Below, in pieces: positions 17,062-25,240 of a stretch of 64,000 nt of DNA. Made by a program: the position numbers and the translations under genes. How positions within the stretch are numbered: position 1 is the first letter of the stretch; each line of letters starts with the position of its first letter. The stretch is from Rhodobacter sp. (GTDB lineage Bacteria > Pseudomonadota > Alphaproteobacteria > Rhodobacterales > Rhodobacteraceae), in the NCBI GenBank assembly GCA_020637555.1, contig JACKKF010000005.1:325626-389625 (forward strand), in the 5' to 3' direction. Below the pieces are notes generated by a model, which was not told the DNA's origin, ran no database searches, and was given only the letters and a program-made list of their open reading frames with translations.

Positions 17062-18395
17062 TGACCGATCTATACCAGTCGCAACGGGCCATGCGGAACC
17101 TGCGCCGGCAGGCGATGCAACGCGGCGTCATCGCGGTGATGGATATCGGCACCTTCAAGGTGGCCTGCCTGATCCTGAAATTCGGCGTCTCTGATGGTCC
17201 GCGCGACGGGTCGGGCGTGGGCTCCATGGCGGGGCAGGCCGCGTTTCGGGTGATCGGTGCCGGCACCACCTGTTCGCGCGGTGTCCGCTTTGGCGAGATC
17301 GCCGCCATGCGCGAGACCGAGCGCGCGGTTCGCACCGCCTTGCAGAACGCGCAGAAGATGGCGCAGACCCGGGTGGATCATGCGATCCTGACCTTCTCGG
17401 GCGGGGACATGCGCAGCTACGGGCTCGAAGGGATGGTCGAGGTCGAATCCGAGCGCGTCAGCGAGCACGACATTGCCCGCGTTCTGGACAGTTGCGATGC
17501 CCCCGACATCGGCCATGGCCGCGAGGTGTTGCACGCCCAGCCGGTGAATTTCCTGCTCGATCATCGGTCGGGGCTGGCCGATCCGCGGGGCCAGGCCGGG
17601 CAGCGGCTGGGGTGCGACATGCACATGCTCAGCGTGGACACCGATGTCGTGCAGAACCTGGTCCACTGCCTGAAACGCTGCGATGTCGAGGTCGCCGGCC
17701 TGGCCGCGGCGCCCTATGTCGCGGGGCGCGCGGCCCTGGTCGAGGACGAGCAGGAGCTGGGCGCGGCGGCGATCGACATGGGCGGCGGCACGACGACGCT
17801 GTCAATCTTCATCAAGCGCCACATGATCTATGCCGACACCCTCAGGCTGGGGGGCGACCACGTCACCGGCGACATCGCCAAGTTGCTGAAGATCCCCTAT
17901 TCCACCGCCGAGCGGCTCAAGACCTTCTACGGCGGCGTTCAGGCGACCGGGCAGGATGACCGTCAGCAGATCGAGATCGGCGGCGAAAGCGGCGATTGGG
18001 ACAAGGATCGCCGCACGGTCACACGGTCGGAACTGATCGGCATCATGCGGCCGCGCGTCGAGGAAATCCTGGAAGAGGTGCGCGCGCGCCTCGATGTGGC
18101 CGGGTTCGACCATCTGCCCAGCCAGCAGATCGTGTTGACCGGCGGCTCCAGCCAGATCCCCGGGCTGGACGGGCTGGCGGCGCGCATCCTGGGCCAGCAG
18201 GTGCGGCTGGGTCGGCCGATCCGCGTTCCCGGTCTGCCGCAGGCCGCGACCGGCCCGGATTATGCCGCGATCGTGGGCCTGTGCCAATATGCAGCCCATC
18301 CGCAGGATGAATGGTGGGATTTCGACATTCCGGCCCAACGCTTTGCCGCGAAGCCGCTGAAACGCGCGATGAAGTGGTTCCGCGACAACTGGTAA
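17061..18395 (+). CDS. ftsA: Cell division protein FtsA
   Basis: An actin-like ATPase that anchors FtsZ to the membrane. The 444-residue protein starts MTDLYQSQRAM at ATG 17061. The longer frame upstream is ftsQ read in another phase. Phosphate loops are MDIGTFKVACLI and IDMGGGTTTLSIF. The adenosine motif is VLTGGSSQIPGL. The last residues (LKRAMKWFRDNW) look like the amphipathic membrane-targeting helix expected at the FtsA C-terminus. Confidence 0.96.
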   Translation: MTDLYQSQRAMRNLRRQAMQRGVIAVMDIGTFKVACLILKFGVSDGPRDGSGVGSMAGQAAFRVIGAGTTCSRGVRFGEIAAMRETERAVRTALQNAQKMAQTRVDHAILTFSGGDMRSYGLEGMVEVESERVSEHDIARVLDSCDAPDIGHGREVLHAQPVNFLLDHRSGLADPRGQAGQRLGCDMHMLSVDTDVVQNLVHCLKRCDVEVAGLAAAPYVAGRAALVEDEQELGAAAIDMGGGTTTLSIFIKRHMIYADTLRLGGDHVTGDIAKLLKIPYSTAERLKTFYGGVQATGQDDRQQIEIGGESGDWDKDRRTVTRSELIGIMRPRVEEILEEVRARLDVAGFDHLPSQQIVLTGGSSQIPGLDGLAARILGQQVRLGRPIRVPGLPQAATGPDYAAIVGLCQYAAHPQDEWWDFDIPAQRFAAKPLKRAMKWFRDNW

Positions 18396-18626
18396 GCGGG
18401 CAGGGGCATTCCACCGCAACCCGTCGGGTCAAGACGCGAAATCCGGCGAAGGGACGGAAAAGAGGGCGATATATCGGCAAAACCCGGCCTTGGTGATTCG
18501 TTTTTTTGATGACGGCCCGTCGTGGTCGGGTTAAGATCAACGCTAAATCTGGCAAATCACCCAAGACCGGATGACGACCCGAGCAAACCAGACCGGAAGA
18601 CCGGCACTCATACAGGCGGACAGGCT

Positions 18627-20435
18627 ATGGCACTCAATTTCATCGCGACCGAGAAGAAGGATCTGACCCCGCGGATCACCGTGTTCGGTGTGGGCGGGGC
18701 TGGCGGCAATGCCGTCAACAACATGATCGACCAGAATCTCGAAGGCGTCGATTTCGTGGTCGCCAACACGGACGCGCAGGCGCTCCAGCAGTCCAAGGCC
18801 CCGGCGCGCATCCAGTTGGGCGTGCAGGCGACCGAAGGTCTGGGGGCGGGGGCCCGTCCCGCCGTTGGGGCCGCTGCCGCCGAGGAAACGCTCGATCAGA
18901 TCATGGATCATCTGGCCGGCGCGCATATGTGTTTCATCACCGCCGGCATGGGCGGCGGCACCGGGACCGGCGCCGCGCCGATCATCGCCCAGGCTGCCCG
19001 CGAGATGGGGGTGCTGACCGTCGGTGTGGTGACAAAGCCCTTTGCCTTCGAAGGGGCCAAGCGGATGCGCCAGGCCGAAGAGGGTGTCGAGGAACTGCAA
19101 AAGGTCGTCGACACGCTGATCATCATCCCCAACCAGAACCTGTTCCGGCTGGCGAACGAGCGCACGACCTTCACCGAGGCGTTCTCGCTGGCCGATGACG
19201 TTCTCTATCAGGGCGTCAAGGGTGTGACCGACCTGATGGTGCGCCCGGGCATGATCAACCTCGACTTTGCCGACGTGCGCGCGGTCATGGACGAGATGGG
19301 CAAGGCCATGATGGGCACGGGCGAGGCCGCGGGCGAGGATCGCGCGCGTCAGGCCGCCGAAAAGGCCATAGCCAACCCGCTGCTCGACGAGATCAGCCTG
19401 AACGGCGCCAAGGGTGTGTTGATCAACATCACCGGCGGCCACGATCTGACCCTGTTCGAACTGGACGAAGCCGCGAACCTGATCCGCAACAAGGTGGACC
19501 CCGAGGCGAACATCATCGTCGGCTCGACCATGGACCCCGAGATGGAAGGCATGATCCGTGTTTCGGTCGTCGCCACCGGGATCGAGGCAGGCGCCCATGT
19601 CGCGGATGTTCCGCGCCGTCGGCTGGCCGAGCCCCTGGCCGCCGAGGCGCCGCTGACCCTGGACGAAGCCCCGGTCGAGGACGTCTATGCCGAGGTCGAG
19701 GACGCTCCCGCCTTTGACTATGCGCCCGCCGCCTATGCCGAGCCGGTCCGCGAGGCCCCGCGCGAGGTTGCGCGCGAACCCCTGCGCGACACCCGGTTCG
19801 AGGCCGCGCCGGAACCGCGCCATGAGCCCCGTCACGAACCCCGTCACGAGCCCCGCTTCGATCCGCGGTCGTATGATGCGCCTGCCGCGCATGCGCAGCC
19901 TGCGCACGCCCCGGCGCCGCAGCCCGTGCAAGAGGATTTCTTCCTCGAGGAGGTTCTGGGCGAGGAAGCGCATGCCCCCCGTCCGACGGTGGTGCTGAAG
20001 CGCCCGGCGCAGCCCCAGCCCGCGCCGCAGCCGATGCCGCAGCCGGTTCACGCCCCTGCGCCCGAGGCCATCTATACCGCGCCGCGCCCCAACCGTTCGG
20101 CGGGGCAACCCTCGCCCGAGACGCTGGAGCGTCTGCGCCAAGCGGTGATGAAGGAACCCGAAGCCCCGGTTGTCCGTCGTCCGCAGCCCGCGCCGCAGCC
20201 GATGCAGCACCACCAGCCCGCGCCGCAGCCGCAGCCGCAGCAGCAGGCGGCGGAACGCGGCCGGTTCGGTCTGGGTTCACTGATCAACCGCATGTCGGGC
20301 GGTCACGCCGCCGAGGCCCAGCCGCGCCACGCCCGGCCCCAGCCCAGCGTGCAGTCGTATGACGACGAGCCGCAGCATCGCGCCTCGCACGAGCAGATCG
20401 AAATCCCCGCATTTCTGCGTCGTCAGGCGAACTGA
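18627..20435 (+). CDS. ftsZ: Cell division protein FtsZ with long linker
   Basis: A tubulin-like GTPase that forms the Z ring. ATG 18627 gives 602 residues. The GTPase and tubulin domains (about residues 14-320) are intact, with the G-box MGGGTGTGAAP. They are followed by about 270 residues of low-complexity, Pro-, Ala- and Gln-rich linker. The C-terminal peptide reads IEIPAFLRRQAN and is the anchor for FtsA. Inside the linker, HEPR is repeated three times in tandem (residues 399-410). A 231-base spacer upstream probably carries its own promoter. A strong terminator follows. Confidence 0.97.
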   Translation: MALNFIATEKKDLTPRITVFGVGGAGGNAVNNMIDQNLEGVDFVVANTDAQALQQSKAPARIQLGVQATEGLGAGARPAVGAAAAEETLDQIMDHLAGAHMCFITAGMGGGTGTGAAPIIAQAAREMGVLTVGVVTKPFAFEGAKRMRQAEEGVEELQKVVDTLIIIPNQNLFRLANERTTFTEAFSLADDVLYQGVKGVTDLMVRPGMINLDFADVRAVMDEMGKAMMGTGEAAGEDRARQAAEKAIANPLLDEISLNGAKGVLINITGGHDLTLFELDEAANLIRNKVDPEANIIVGSTMDPEMEGMIRVSVVATGIEAGAHVADVPRRRLAEPLAAEAPLTLDEAPVEDVYAEVEDAPAFDYAPAAYAEPVREAPREVAREPLRDTRFEAAPEPRHEPRHEPRHEPRFDPRSYDAPAAHAQPAHAPAPQPVQEDFFLEEVLGEEAHAPRPTVVLKRPAQPQPAPQPMPQPVHAPAPEAIYTAPRPNRSAGQPSPETLERLRQAVMKEPEAPVVRRPQPAPQPMQHHQPAPQPQPQQQAAERGRFGLGSLINRMSGGHAAEAQPRHARPQPSVQSYDDEPQHRASHEQIEIPAFLRRQAN

Positions 20436-20474
20436 GGCCCGAACCGGCATCACTTCGCAACTGCGGCAAGCCCC

Positions 20475-20507
20475 AGAGAACCGGCGAAAGCCGGTTCTTT
20501 TTCGTTT
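20475..20507 (+). terminator. Rho-independent terminator of ftsZ
   Basis: AGAACCGGC-GAAA-GCCGGTTCT is a perfect 9-bp stem with a GNRA-type tetraloop, followed by a T-rich run (TTTTCGTTTT). It ends the fts transcript before lpxC. Confidence 0.92.
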
Positions 20508-20571
20508 TGATGCAAGGGCTTGACAGGGTGTGCGCTGGTATGAGCGAGAACCCGCGCAGGCCCGGGCGCAC

Positions 20572-20588
20572 TGTTACATCATGTTACA
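20572..20588. promoter_or_regulatory. Phased direct repeat upstream of lpxC
   Basis: TGTTACA occurs at 20572-20578 and again at 20582-20588, ten bases apart and so on the same helix face. This is the usual pattern for OmpR-type response regulator sites. It lies 73 bases before the chosen lpxC start codon. Confidence 0.5.
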
Positions 20589-20615
20589 AAGCGTGACTTG
20601 AGCATTGCGGTCACG

Positions 20616-20629
20616 GTTTCTAAAGAAAC
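20616..20629. promoter_or_regulatory. Inverted repeat upstream of lpxC
   Basis: GTTTCT-AA-AGAAAC is a perfect 6-bp inverted repeat in the AT-rich leader, 31 bases before the lpxC start codon. It could be an operator or an mRNA hairpin close to the ribosome-binding site. Confidence 0.4.
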
Positions 20630-20660
20630 TGTGAACAGTGAAACAGATTGGGGACTGCTC

Positions 20661-21587
20661 GTGCAGACCACGCTTCAGGCCAGCGTTCGTTTCGACGGTG
20701 TCGCCCTTCATTCCGGCGAGGCCGTCAGCCTGTGCGTGCATCCCGCCGCCGCAGATACCGGCATCGTGTTCGAGCGCACCGACCTGGGCGGATCCGTTGC
20801 GAACCGGCAGGTCCGCGTTGCGCCGGCGTCCCTGATCGAGGCCAATCTCTGCACCCGCGTCGGCAATGAGACCGGTGTCACGGTCTCGACCATCGAACAT
20901 CTGATGGCTGCCCTGGCGGGGTGTGGCATCCACAATGCCCGCATCGAACTGGACGGGCCGGAAGTGCCGATCCTGGACGGATCGGCCCGCCCCTTTGTCG
21001 CGGCTTTCGTCGCCACGGGCACGCGCTCGCTGGGCGCGCCGCTGCGTGCGATCCGTGTCCTGCGCCCGGTCGAGGTGCGGATGGGCGACGCCTGGGCCCG
21101 GCTCGAACCGGCGGATCGTCTGTCCATCGCCTTCGAGATCGATTTTCCCGATGCCGCCATCGGCCACCAGCAACTGGAACTGGAGCTGTGCAACGGCACC
21201 TTCGTGCGCGAATTGAGCGATTGCCGCACCTTCTGCCGGCAGGCCGATGTCGATTTCATGCGCGCCAACGGGCTTGCGCTGGGCGGCACCTATGAAAACG
21301 CCGTGGTGGTCGAGGGGGCGGATGTCCTCAGCCCCGGCGGGCTGCGCCGTGACAACGAACCCGTGCGGCACAAGATGCTCGATGCGATGGGCGATCTGGC
21401 CGTGGCCGGGGCGCCGATCCTGGGCCGCTATGTCGGCCATCGTGCCGGTCACACGCTGACCGGCCGTCTGGTGCGTGCGTTGCTGGCCGATCCCCTGGCC
21501 TGGGACTGGGTGGTTGTGGACGGCGAACAGGCGCATTCGCTGCCTGGCGCGGGTGTCTGCGCCGAGGATCTGGCGCCAGCCGCCTGA
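20661..21587 (+). CDS. lpxC: UDP-3-O-acyl-N-acetylglucosamine deacetylase
   Basis: The committed zinc-dependent step of lipid A synthesis. GTG 20661 gives 308 residues starting VQTTLQASVRFDGVALHSGE, which matches the usual LpxC N-terminus, and GGGGA lies upstream. A TTG start 63 bases earlier is less likely. Zinc and catalytic residues lie in STIEHLMAALAG, NEPVRHKMLDAMGDL and HRAGHTLTG. The phased repeats in its leader suggest separate regulation from ftsZ. lpxC-bamD-recN is a common alphaproteobacterial continuation of the division cluster. Confidence 0.95.
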   Translation: MQTTLQASVRFDGVALHSGEAVSLCVHPAAADTGIVFERTDLGGSVANRQVRVAPASLIEANLCTRVGNETGVTVSTIEHLMAALAGCGIHNARIELDGPEVPILDGSARPFVAAFVATGTRSLGAPLRAIRVLRPVEVRMGDAWARLEPADRLSIAFEIDFPDAAIGHQQLELELCNGTFVRELSDCRTFCRQADVDFMRANGLALGGTYENAVVVEGADVLSPGGLRRDNEPVRHKMLDAMGDLAVAGAPILGRYVGHRAGHTLTGRLVRALLADPLAWDWVVVDGEQAHSLPGAGVCAEDLAPAA

Positions 21588-21754
21588 GCGTCGCACAGGG
21601 TCCGGCCAATGGCGATTTTCCGCGCAATGGCGTTTTGCGTGTCCCCGGCAACTGTGCTACCAGACCTTTCAGCACCCCGGGCGGGTGACGTTGAGGGATT
21701 CGTCGCGCGCGCCCAGGCACGCGCCTCCGGGGTGGTCTAAGGATGGGTTACGGC

Positions 21755-22600
21755 ATGAGCGGTATCGGGCGCAAACTCGCGGTGCTGGCGATGTCGGGGG
21801 CGGTTGTGCTGAGCCTGGCCGCGTGCAACCGCAACAATGCGGACGGCGAATCCCTGGACGGCTACACCGCCGAGCAGATTTTCCAGCGCGGGGAATATGT
21901 GCTGGAAAACAGCCGTCGCGCCGACGATTCGCTGCATTATTTCCGCGAGGTCGAGCGGCTCTATCCCTATACGGACTGGGCGCGCCGGTCGATCGTGATG
22001 CAGGCATATGCGCTGCACCGCGATGGCAAGTATGACGAGGCCCGCGCCGCGGCGCAGCGGTTCCTGGATCAGTATCCCGGCGATCCCGATGCGGCCTGGG
22101 CGGCCTATATCGTGGCGCTCACCTATTACGACCAGATCGAGGACGTGGGCCGCGACCAGGGCCTGACCTTCCAGGCGTTGCAGCATCTGCGCTATGTGAT
22201 CGAGACCTACCCGAACACGGAATACGCGCGGTCGGCGGTGCTGAAGTTCGATCTGGCCTTTGACCGCCTGGCGGCCAAGGAGATGGAAATCGGCCGCTAC
22301 TATCTGTCGCGCCGCAACTATGCCGCCGCGATCAACCGGTTCCGCGCGGTGGTCGAACAGTATCAGACCACCACGCAGACCCCTGAGGCGCTGCACCGCC
22401 TGGTGGAGTGTTACTTGGCGCTGGGTCTGCGCGACGAGGCACAGACGGCAGGCGCGATCCTGGGGCACAACTTCCGGTCCAGCCCGTTCTACGAAGACAG
22501 CTATCGGCTGTTGACCGACGCCGGCCTGACCGACGCCGCCGCGGGCGAAAGCTGGATTCGCGAGATCTATCGCCGGACCGTCCGCGGCGAGTGGCTCTGA
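21755..22600 (+). CDS. bamD: Outer membrane assembly lipoprotein BamD
   Basis: A component of the BAM complex that folds outer membrane proteins, anchored to the inner leaflet of the outer membrane. With ATG 21755 the product has 281 residues. It carries a lipoprotein signal with lipobox LAAC (Cys24) and then TPR-like helical repeats, for example GEYVLENSRRADDSLHYFRE and RYYLSRRNYAAAINRFRA. An ATG 12 bases upstream is also possible but has its ribosome-binding site too close. recN follows after 20 bases. Confidence 0.94.
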   Translation: MSGIGRKLAVLAMSGAVVLSLAACNRNNADGESLDGYTAEQIFQRGEYVLENSRRADDSLHYFREVERLYPYTDWARRSIVMQAYALHRDGKYDEARAAAQRFLDQYPGDPDAAWAAYIVALTYYDQIEDVGRDQGLTFQALQHLRYVIETYPNTEYARSAVLKFDLAFDRLAAKEMEIGRYYLSRRNYAAAINRFRAVVEQYQTTTQTPEALHRLVECYLALGLRDEAQTAGAILGHNFRSSPFYEDSYRLLTDAGLTDAAAGESWIREIYRRTVRGEWL

Positions 22601-22620
22601 CCCGGGGAGGGGGCGGCGGC

Positions 22621-24264
22621 ATGCTGCGCAGCCTTGCAATCCGGGACATGTTGCTCATCGACCGGCTGGATCTGGAATTCCGCCCCGGACTGAACGTGCT
22701 GACCGGCGAGACCGGCGCGGGCAAGTCGATCCTGCTGGATTCCCTGGGATTCGTGCTGGGCTGGCGCGGGCGCGCCGATCTGGTGCGTCAGGGGGCCCAG
22801 CAGGGCGAGGTCGAGGCCGTGTTCGAGCTGTCCGCCGATCACCCAGGGCGCGCGGTTCTGGAGGACGCGGGGATCGGGTGCGATGACGAGGTGATCCTGC
22901 GCCGCGTCAATACCGCCGAAGGCCGCAAGACCGCCTGGATCAATGATCGCCGGGCCTCGGGCGAGGTTCTGCGCGCGCTCTCGGACACTCTGGTCGAACT
23001 GCATGGTCAGCACGACGACCGGGGCCTGTTGAACCCGCGCGGACACCGGCAGTTGCTGGACCTCTACGCGGGCGTGGATCCGGGCCCGGTGCGTGCCGCC
23101 TGGCGCGCGCTGTCCGATGCGCGCCGCGCGCGGGCAGCCGCGACCGACCGGCTGGACTCGCTGCGTGCCGAGGAAGATTTCCTGCGGCATGCGGTCAAGG
23201 AACTGGATGCGCTGGACCCTCAGCCCGGCGAGGAGGCCGAGCTGGACCAGCGCCGGCGCCTGATGCAGGCGGCGGTGCGGTTGAAGGGCGATGTGCAGCG
23301 CGCGTCCCAGGCCTTGGGCGATGACGGTGCGGAACGGTTGGCCCTGGATGCGCTGCGCTGGCTGGAAGACGCGGCGGACGGCGTCGAGGGGCGGCTCGAT
23401 GGCGCGATCGAGGCCCTGGGCCGTGCGATTTCCGAGCTGTCCGAGGCCCAGGCAGGGATCGAAAGCTGTCTCGATGCCATGGATACCGATCCGACGGTGC
23501 TGGAACAGGTCGAGGAACGGCTGTTCGCCTTGCGGGGGCTGGCCCGCAAGCATGGCGTGCTGCCCGATGATCTGGGGGCGCATGCCGTGGCGCTGCGCGA
23601 CCGGTTGGAAACGCTGGATGCGGGCGACCAGGGGCTGGCGAAGCTGGCCCAGGCCGAGGCCGCCGCCCAGGCAGGCTTTGACGCCGCCTGTGCCGATCTG
23701 ACCGCCCTGCGCCGGCAGGCCGCGACGCGCCTTGACGCGGCCATGGCGACGGAACTCGCGCCCCTGAAGATGGAGCGCGCGGTGTTCCAGACGATCCTGG
23801 CGCCTGCGGATCCCGGCCCCGAGGGCGCGGATTCCGTCACGTTCGAGGTGGCCACGAATCCGGGTGCCCCCGCCGGACCGCTGAACCGGATCGCCTCGGG
23901 TGGGGAGCTGTCGCGCTTTCTTCTGGCGCTCAAGGTCTGCCTGACCGGCGGGCAGTCGGGCCTGACACTGATCTTTGACGAAATCGACCGCGGCGTGGGG
24001 GGCGCGACCGCCGATGCGGTCGGACGCCGGCTGCGGGCGCTGGCGGATGGGGCGCAGGTGCTGGTCGTGACCCACTCTCCACAGGTCGCCGCCCTGGGCG
24101 CGCACCACTGGCGGGTCGAAAAGCGGGTGGTGAACGGGGTGACGCTCAGCCATGTGATGCCGCTTTCCGCCGATGCCCGCATCGACGAGATTGCGCGCAT
24201 GATCTCGGGTGATACGATAACCGAAGCGGCGCGCGGCGCCGCGCGCGCGCTGATCGGTGCGTGA
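22621..24264 (+). CDS. recN: DNA repair protein RecN
   Basis: An SMC-like ATPase for double-strand break repair. ATG 22621 gives 547 residues. The N-terminal Walker A is TGETGAGKSILLDSLGFVLG, followed by a long central coiled coil (about residues 150-380). The C-terminal signature is IASGGELSRFLLAL, with Walker B TLIFDEIDRGVGG and the D-loop and H-loop VVTHSPQVAA. The length is normal for the family. The run bamD-recN is cotranscribed. Confidence 0.95.
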   Translation: MLRSLAIRDMLLIDRLDLEFRPGLNVLTGETGAGKSILLDSLGFVLGWRGRADLVRQGAQQGEVEAVFELSADHPGRAVLEDAGIGCDDEVILRRVNTAEGRKTAWINDRRASGEVLRALSDTLVELHGQHDDRGLLNPRGHRQLLDLYAGVDPGPVRAAWRALSDARRARAAATDRLDSLRAEEDFLRHAVKELDALDPQPGEEAELDQRRRLMQAAVRLKGDVQRASQALGDDGAERLALDALRWLEDAADGVEGRLDGAIEALGRAISELSEAQAGIESCLDAMDTDPTVLEQVEERLFALRGLARKHGVLPDDLGAHAVALRDRLETLDAGDQGLAKLAQAEAAAQAGFDAACADLTALRRQAATRLDAAMATELAPLKMERAVFQTILAPADPGPEGADSVTFEVATNPGAPAGPLNRIASGGELSRFLLALKVCLTGGQSGLTLIFDEIDRGVGGATADAVGRRLRALADGAQVLVVTHSPQVAALGAHHWRVEKRVVNGVTLSHVMPLSADARIDEIARMISGDTITEAARGAARALIGA

Positions 24265-24312
24265 GACGGCGGGCGGGGCACAGACCCGGCCCGGCCCGGG
24301 CCGGAGGCTGAC

Positions 24313-24669
24313 ATGAGCAGAAAAACCCTTACCGTTGCGGTCCTTGCAAGCTGCGTTGCGCTTTCGGGCTGCTTCGAGATCCCCGATTATCGCGCCGGTG
24401 CGCCGCGCGGCGGGTGGCAGGGCAGCACCCCGCCCGCGATGAACCCGACCGCGCCGTCGACCAGCCAGGCGGAAAATGCCTGCATGGCCGCCGGTCGCAC
24501 CGCCGGGTTCGATGTGCGCGGCGTGACCGGCACGCGCGAGGTCACCGATGATGCCGGACTGCCGGTTTCGCGCGACGTGATGCTGCATGTCAACCGCGGC
24601 GGTCAAAGCCTGGATGTGCGCTGCTCGTATGCCTATGACACGGCCAGCGCGCGGATCATGACGTTGTAG
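24313..24669 (+). CDS. Small lipoprotein of unknown function
   Basis: A 118-residue exported protein with a clear lipoprotein signal peptide: MSRKTLTVAVLASCVALSGC, lipobox LSGC, Cys20. The mature part has a proline-rich stretch, then a compact domain (about residues 53-118) with three more cysteines and the pattern ACMAAGRTAGFDVRGVTGTREV. I cannot assign a function. Its 3' end overlaps the convergent marR-type gene by 14 bases. Confidence 0.8.
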   Translation: MSRKTLTVAVLASCVALSGCFEIPDYRAGAPRGGWQGSTPPAMNPTAPSTSQAENACMAAGRTAGFDVRGVTGTREVTDDAGLPVSRDVMLHVNRGGQSLDVRCSYAYDTASARIMTL

Positions 24670-25087
24670 AACCGTCGATCACGCGACGTGACAGGTCCAG
24701 GAACCGCGCGCGGTCCTCGGGGGTCAGCGGCGCCAGGATGTCGTCCTGCAGGTCCCGCACAACCGGCAGCAGCGCGTCAAAGATGCGTTGCCCGTGCTCG
24801 GTCAGGCGCACCTCGCGCGCGCGCCGGTCGCGTTCGCTGACGCTGCGCGCGACCAGCCCCTTGGCCACCAGACGGTCGATGACCCCGCCGATGGTCGCCT
24901 TGTCATAGGCGATCATGGCGGCCACGCCCGCCTGGTCGATGCCGGGTTTTTCCCGGATCGCATCCATCGCCGCGAACTGCACCGAGGTCAGGTCGAACCC
25001 GGCCTCGCGCGCCCGGGTCGTGAACACCTGGGTCGAGATCTGCTGCAACCGGCGAATCAGGTGGCCGGCCATTCCATAGGCTTCCAT
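24656..25087 (-). CDS. MarR family transcriptional regulator
   Basis: A 143-residue winged helix regulator starting at ATG 25087 behind a GAGGA site (the frame is open further upstream). The DNA-binding part reads MIAYDKATIGGVIDRLVAKGLVAR and the wing contains SERDRRAREVRLTEHG, both standard for MarR. It is divergent from a 3-hydroxybenzoate 4-monooxygenase-like gene. In Comamonas testosteroni the MarR-type protein MobR represses mobA in this way. By analogy this protein probably represses its neighbour and is released by the aromatic substrate. Confidence 0.9.
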   Translation of the reverse strand: MEAYGMAGHLIRRLQQISTQVFTTRAREAGFDLTSVQFAAMDAIREKPGIDQAGVAAMIAYDKATIGGVIDRLVAKGLVARSVSERDRRAREVRLTEHGQRIFDALLPVVRDLQDDILAPLTPEDRARFLDLSRRVIDGSTTS

Positions 25088-25159
25088 GCGGTCCTCGGGT
25101 CGATCGGATGCGTGGTTTTCGCCAAGGTTACAGTCCCTTGATGGAAATAGAAAGCATAC

Positions 25160-25191
25160 ATACTTTTTCGTTGACCCAATTTGGTAAGTAT
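25160..25191. promoter_or_regulatory. Inverted repeat in the marR-monooxygenase spacer
   Basis: ATACTT (25160-25165) and AAGTAT (25186-25191) form an inverted repeat around a 20-base spacer containing TTGACC. A second partial dyad, AGTA-TAGC-TACT, overlaps the right arm at 25188-25199. The spacer is AT-rich compared with its surroundings. It is a reasonable operator for the MarR-type regulator. Confidence 0.45.
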
Positions 25192-25240
25192 AGCTACTAA
25201 TGACCATCGATCACGCATCGGCGCGAAAAGGGGAGAGGTC

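Noticed and set aside
18531..18546. CtrA-like site (TTAA with a second half CTAA) upstream of ftsZ
   Set aside because: The spacing is eight rather than seven bases and the second half is imperfect. It is not enough to claim a CtrA site.
20520..20544. TTGACA followed by TATGAG upstream of lpxC
   Set aside because: The spacer is only 13 bases, too short for a sigma-70 promoter. Only the -35-like hexamer is good.
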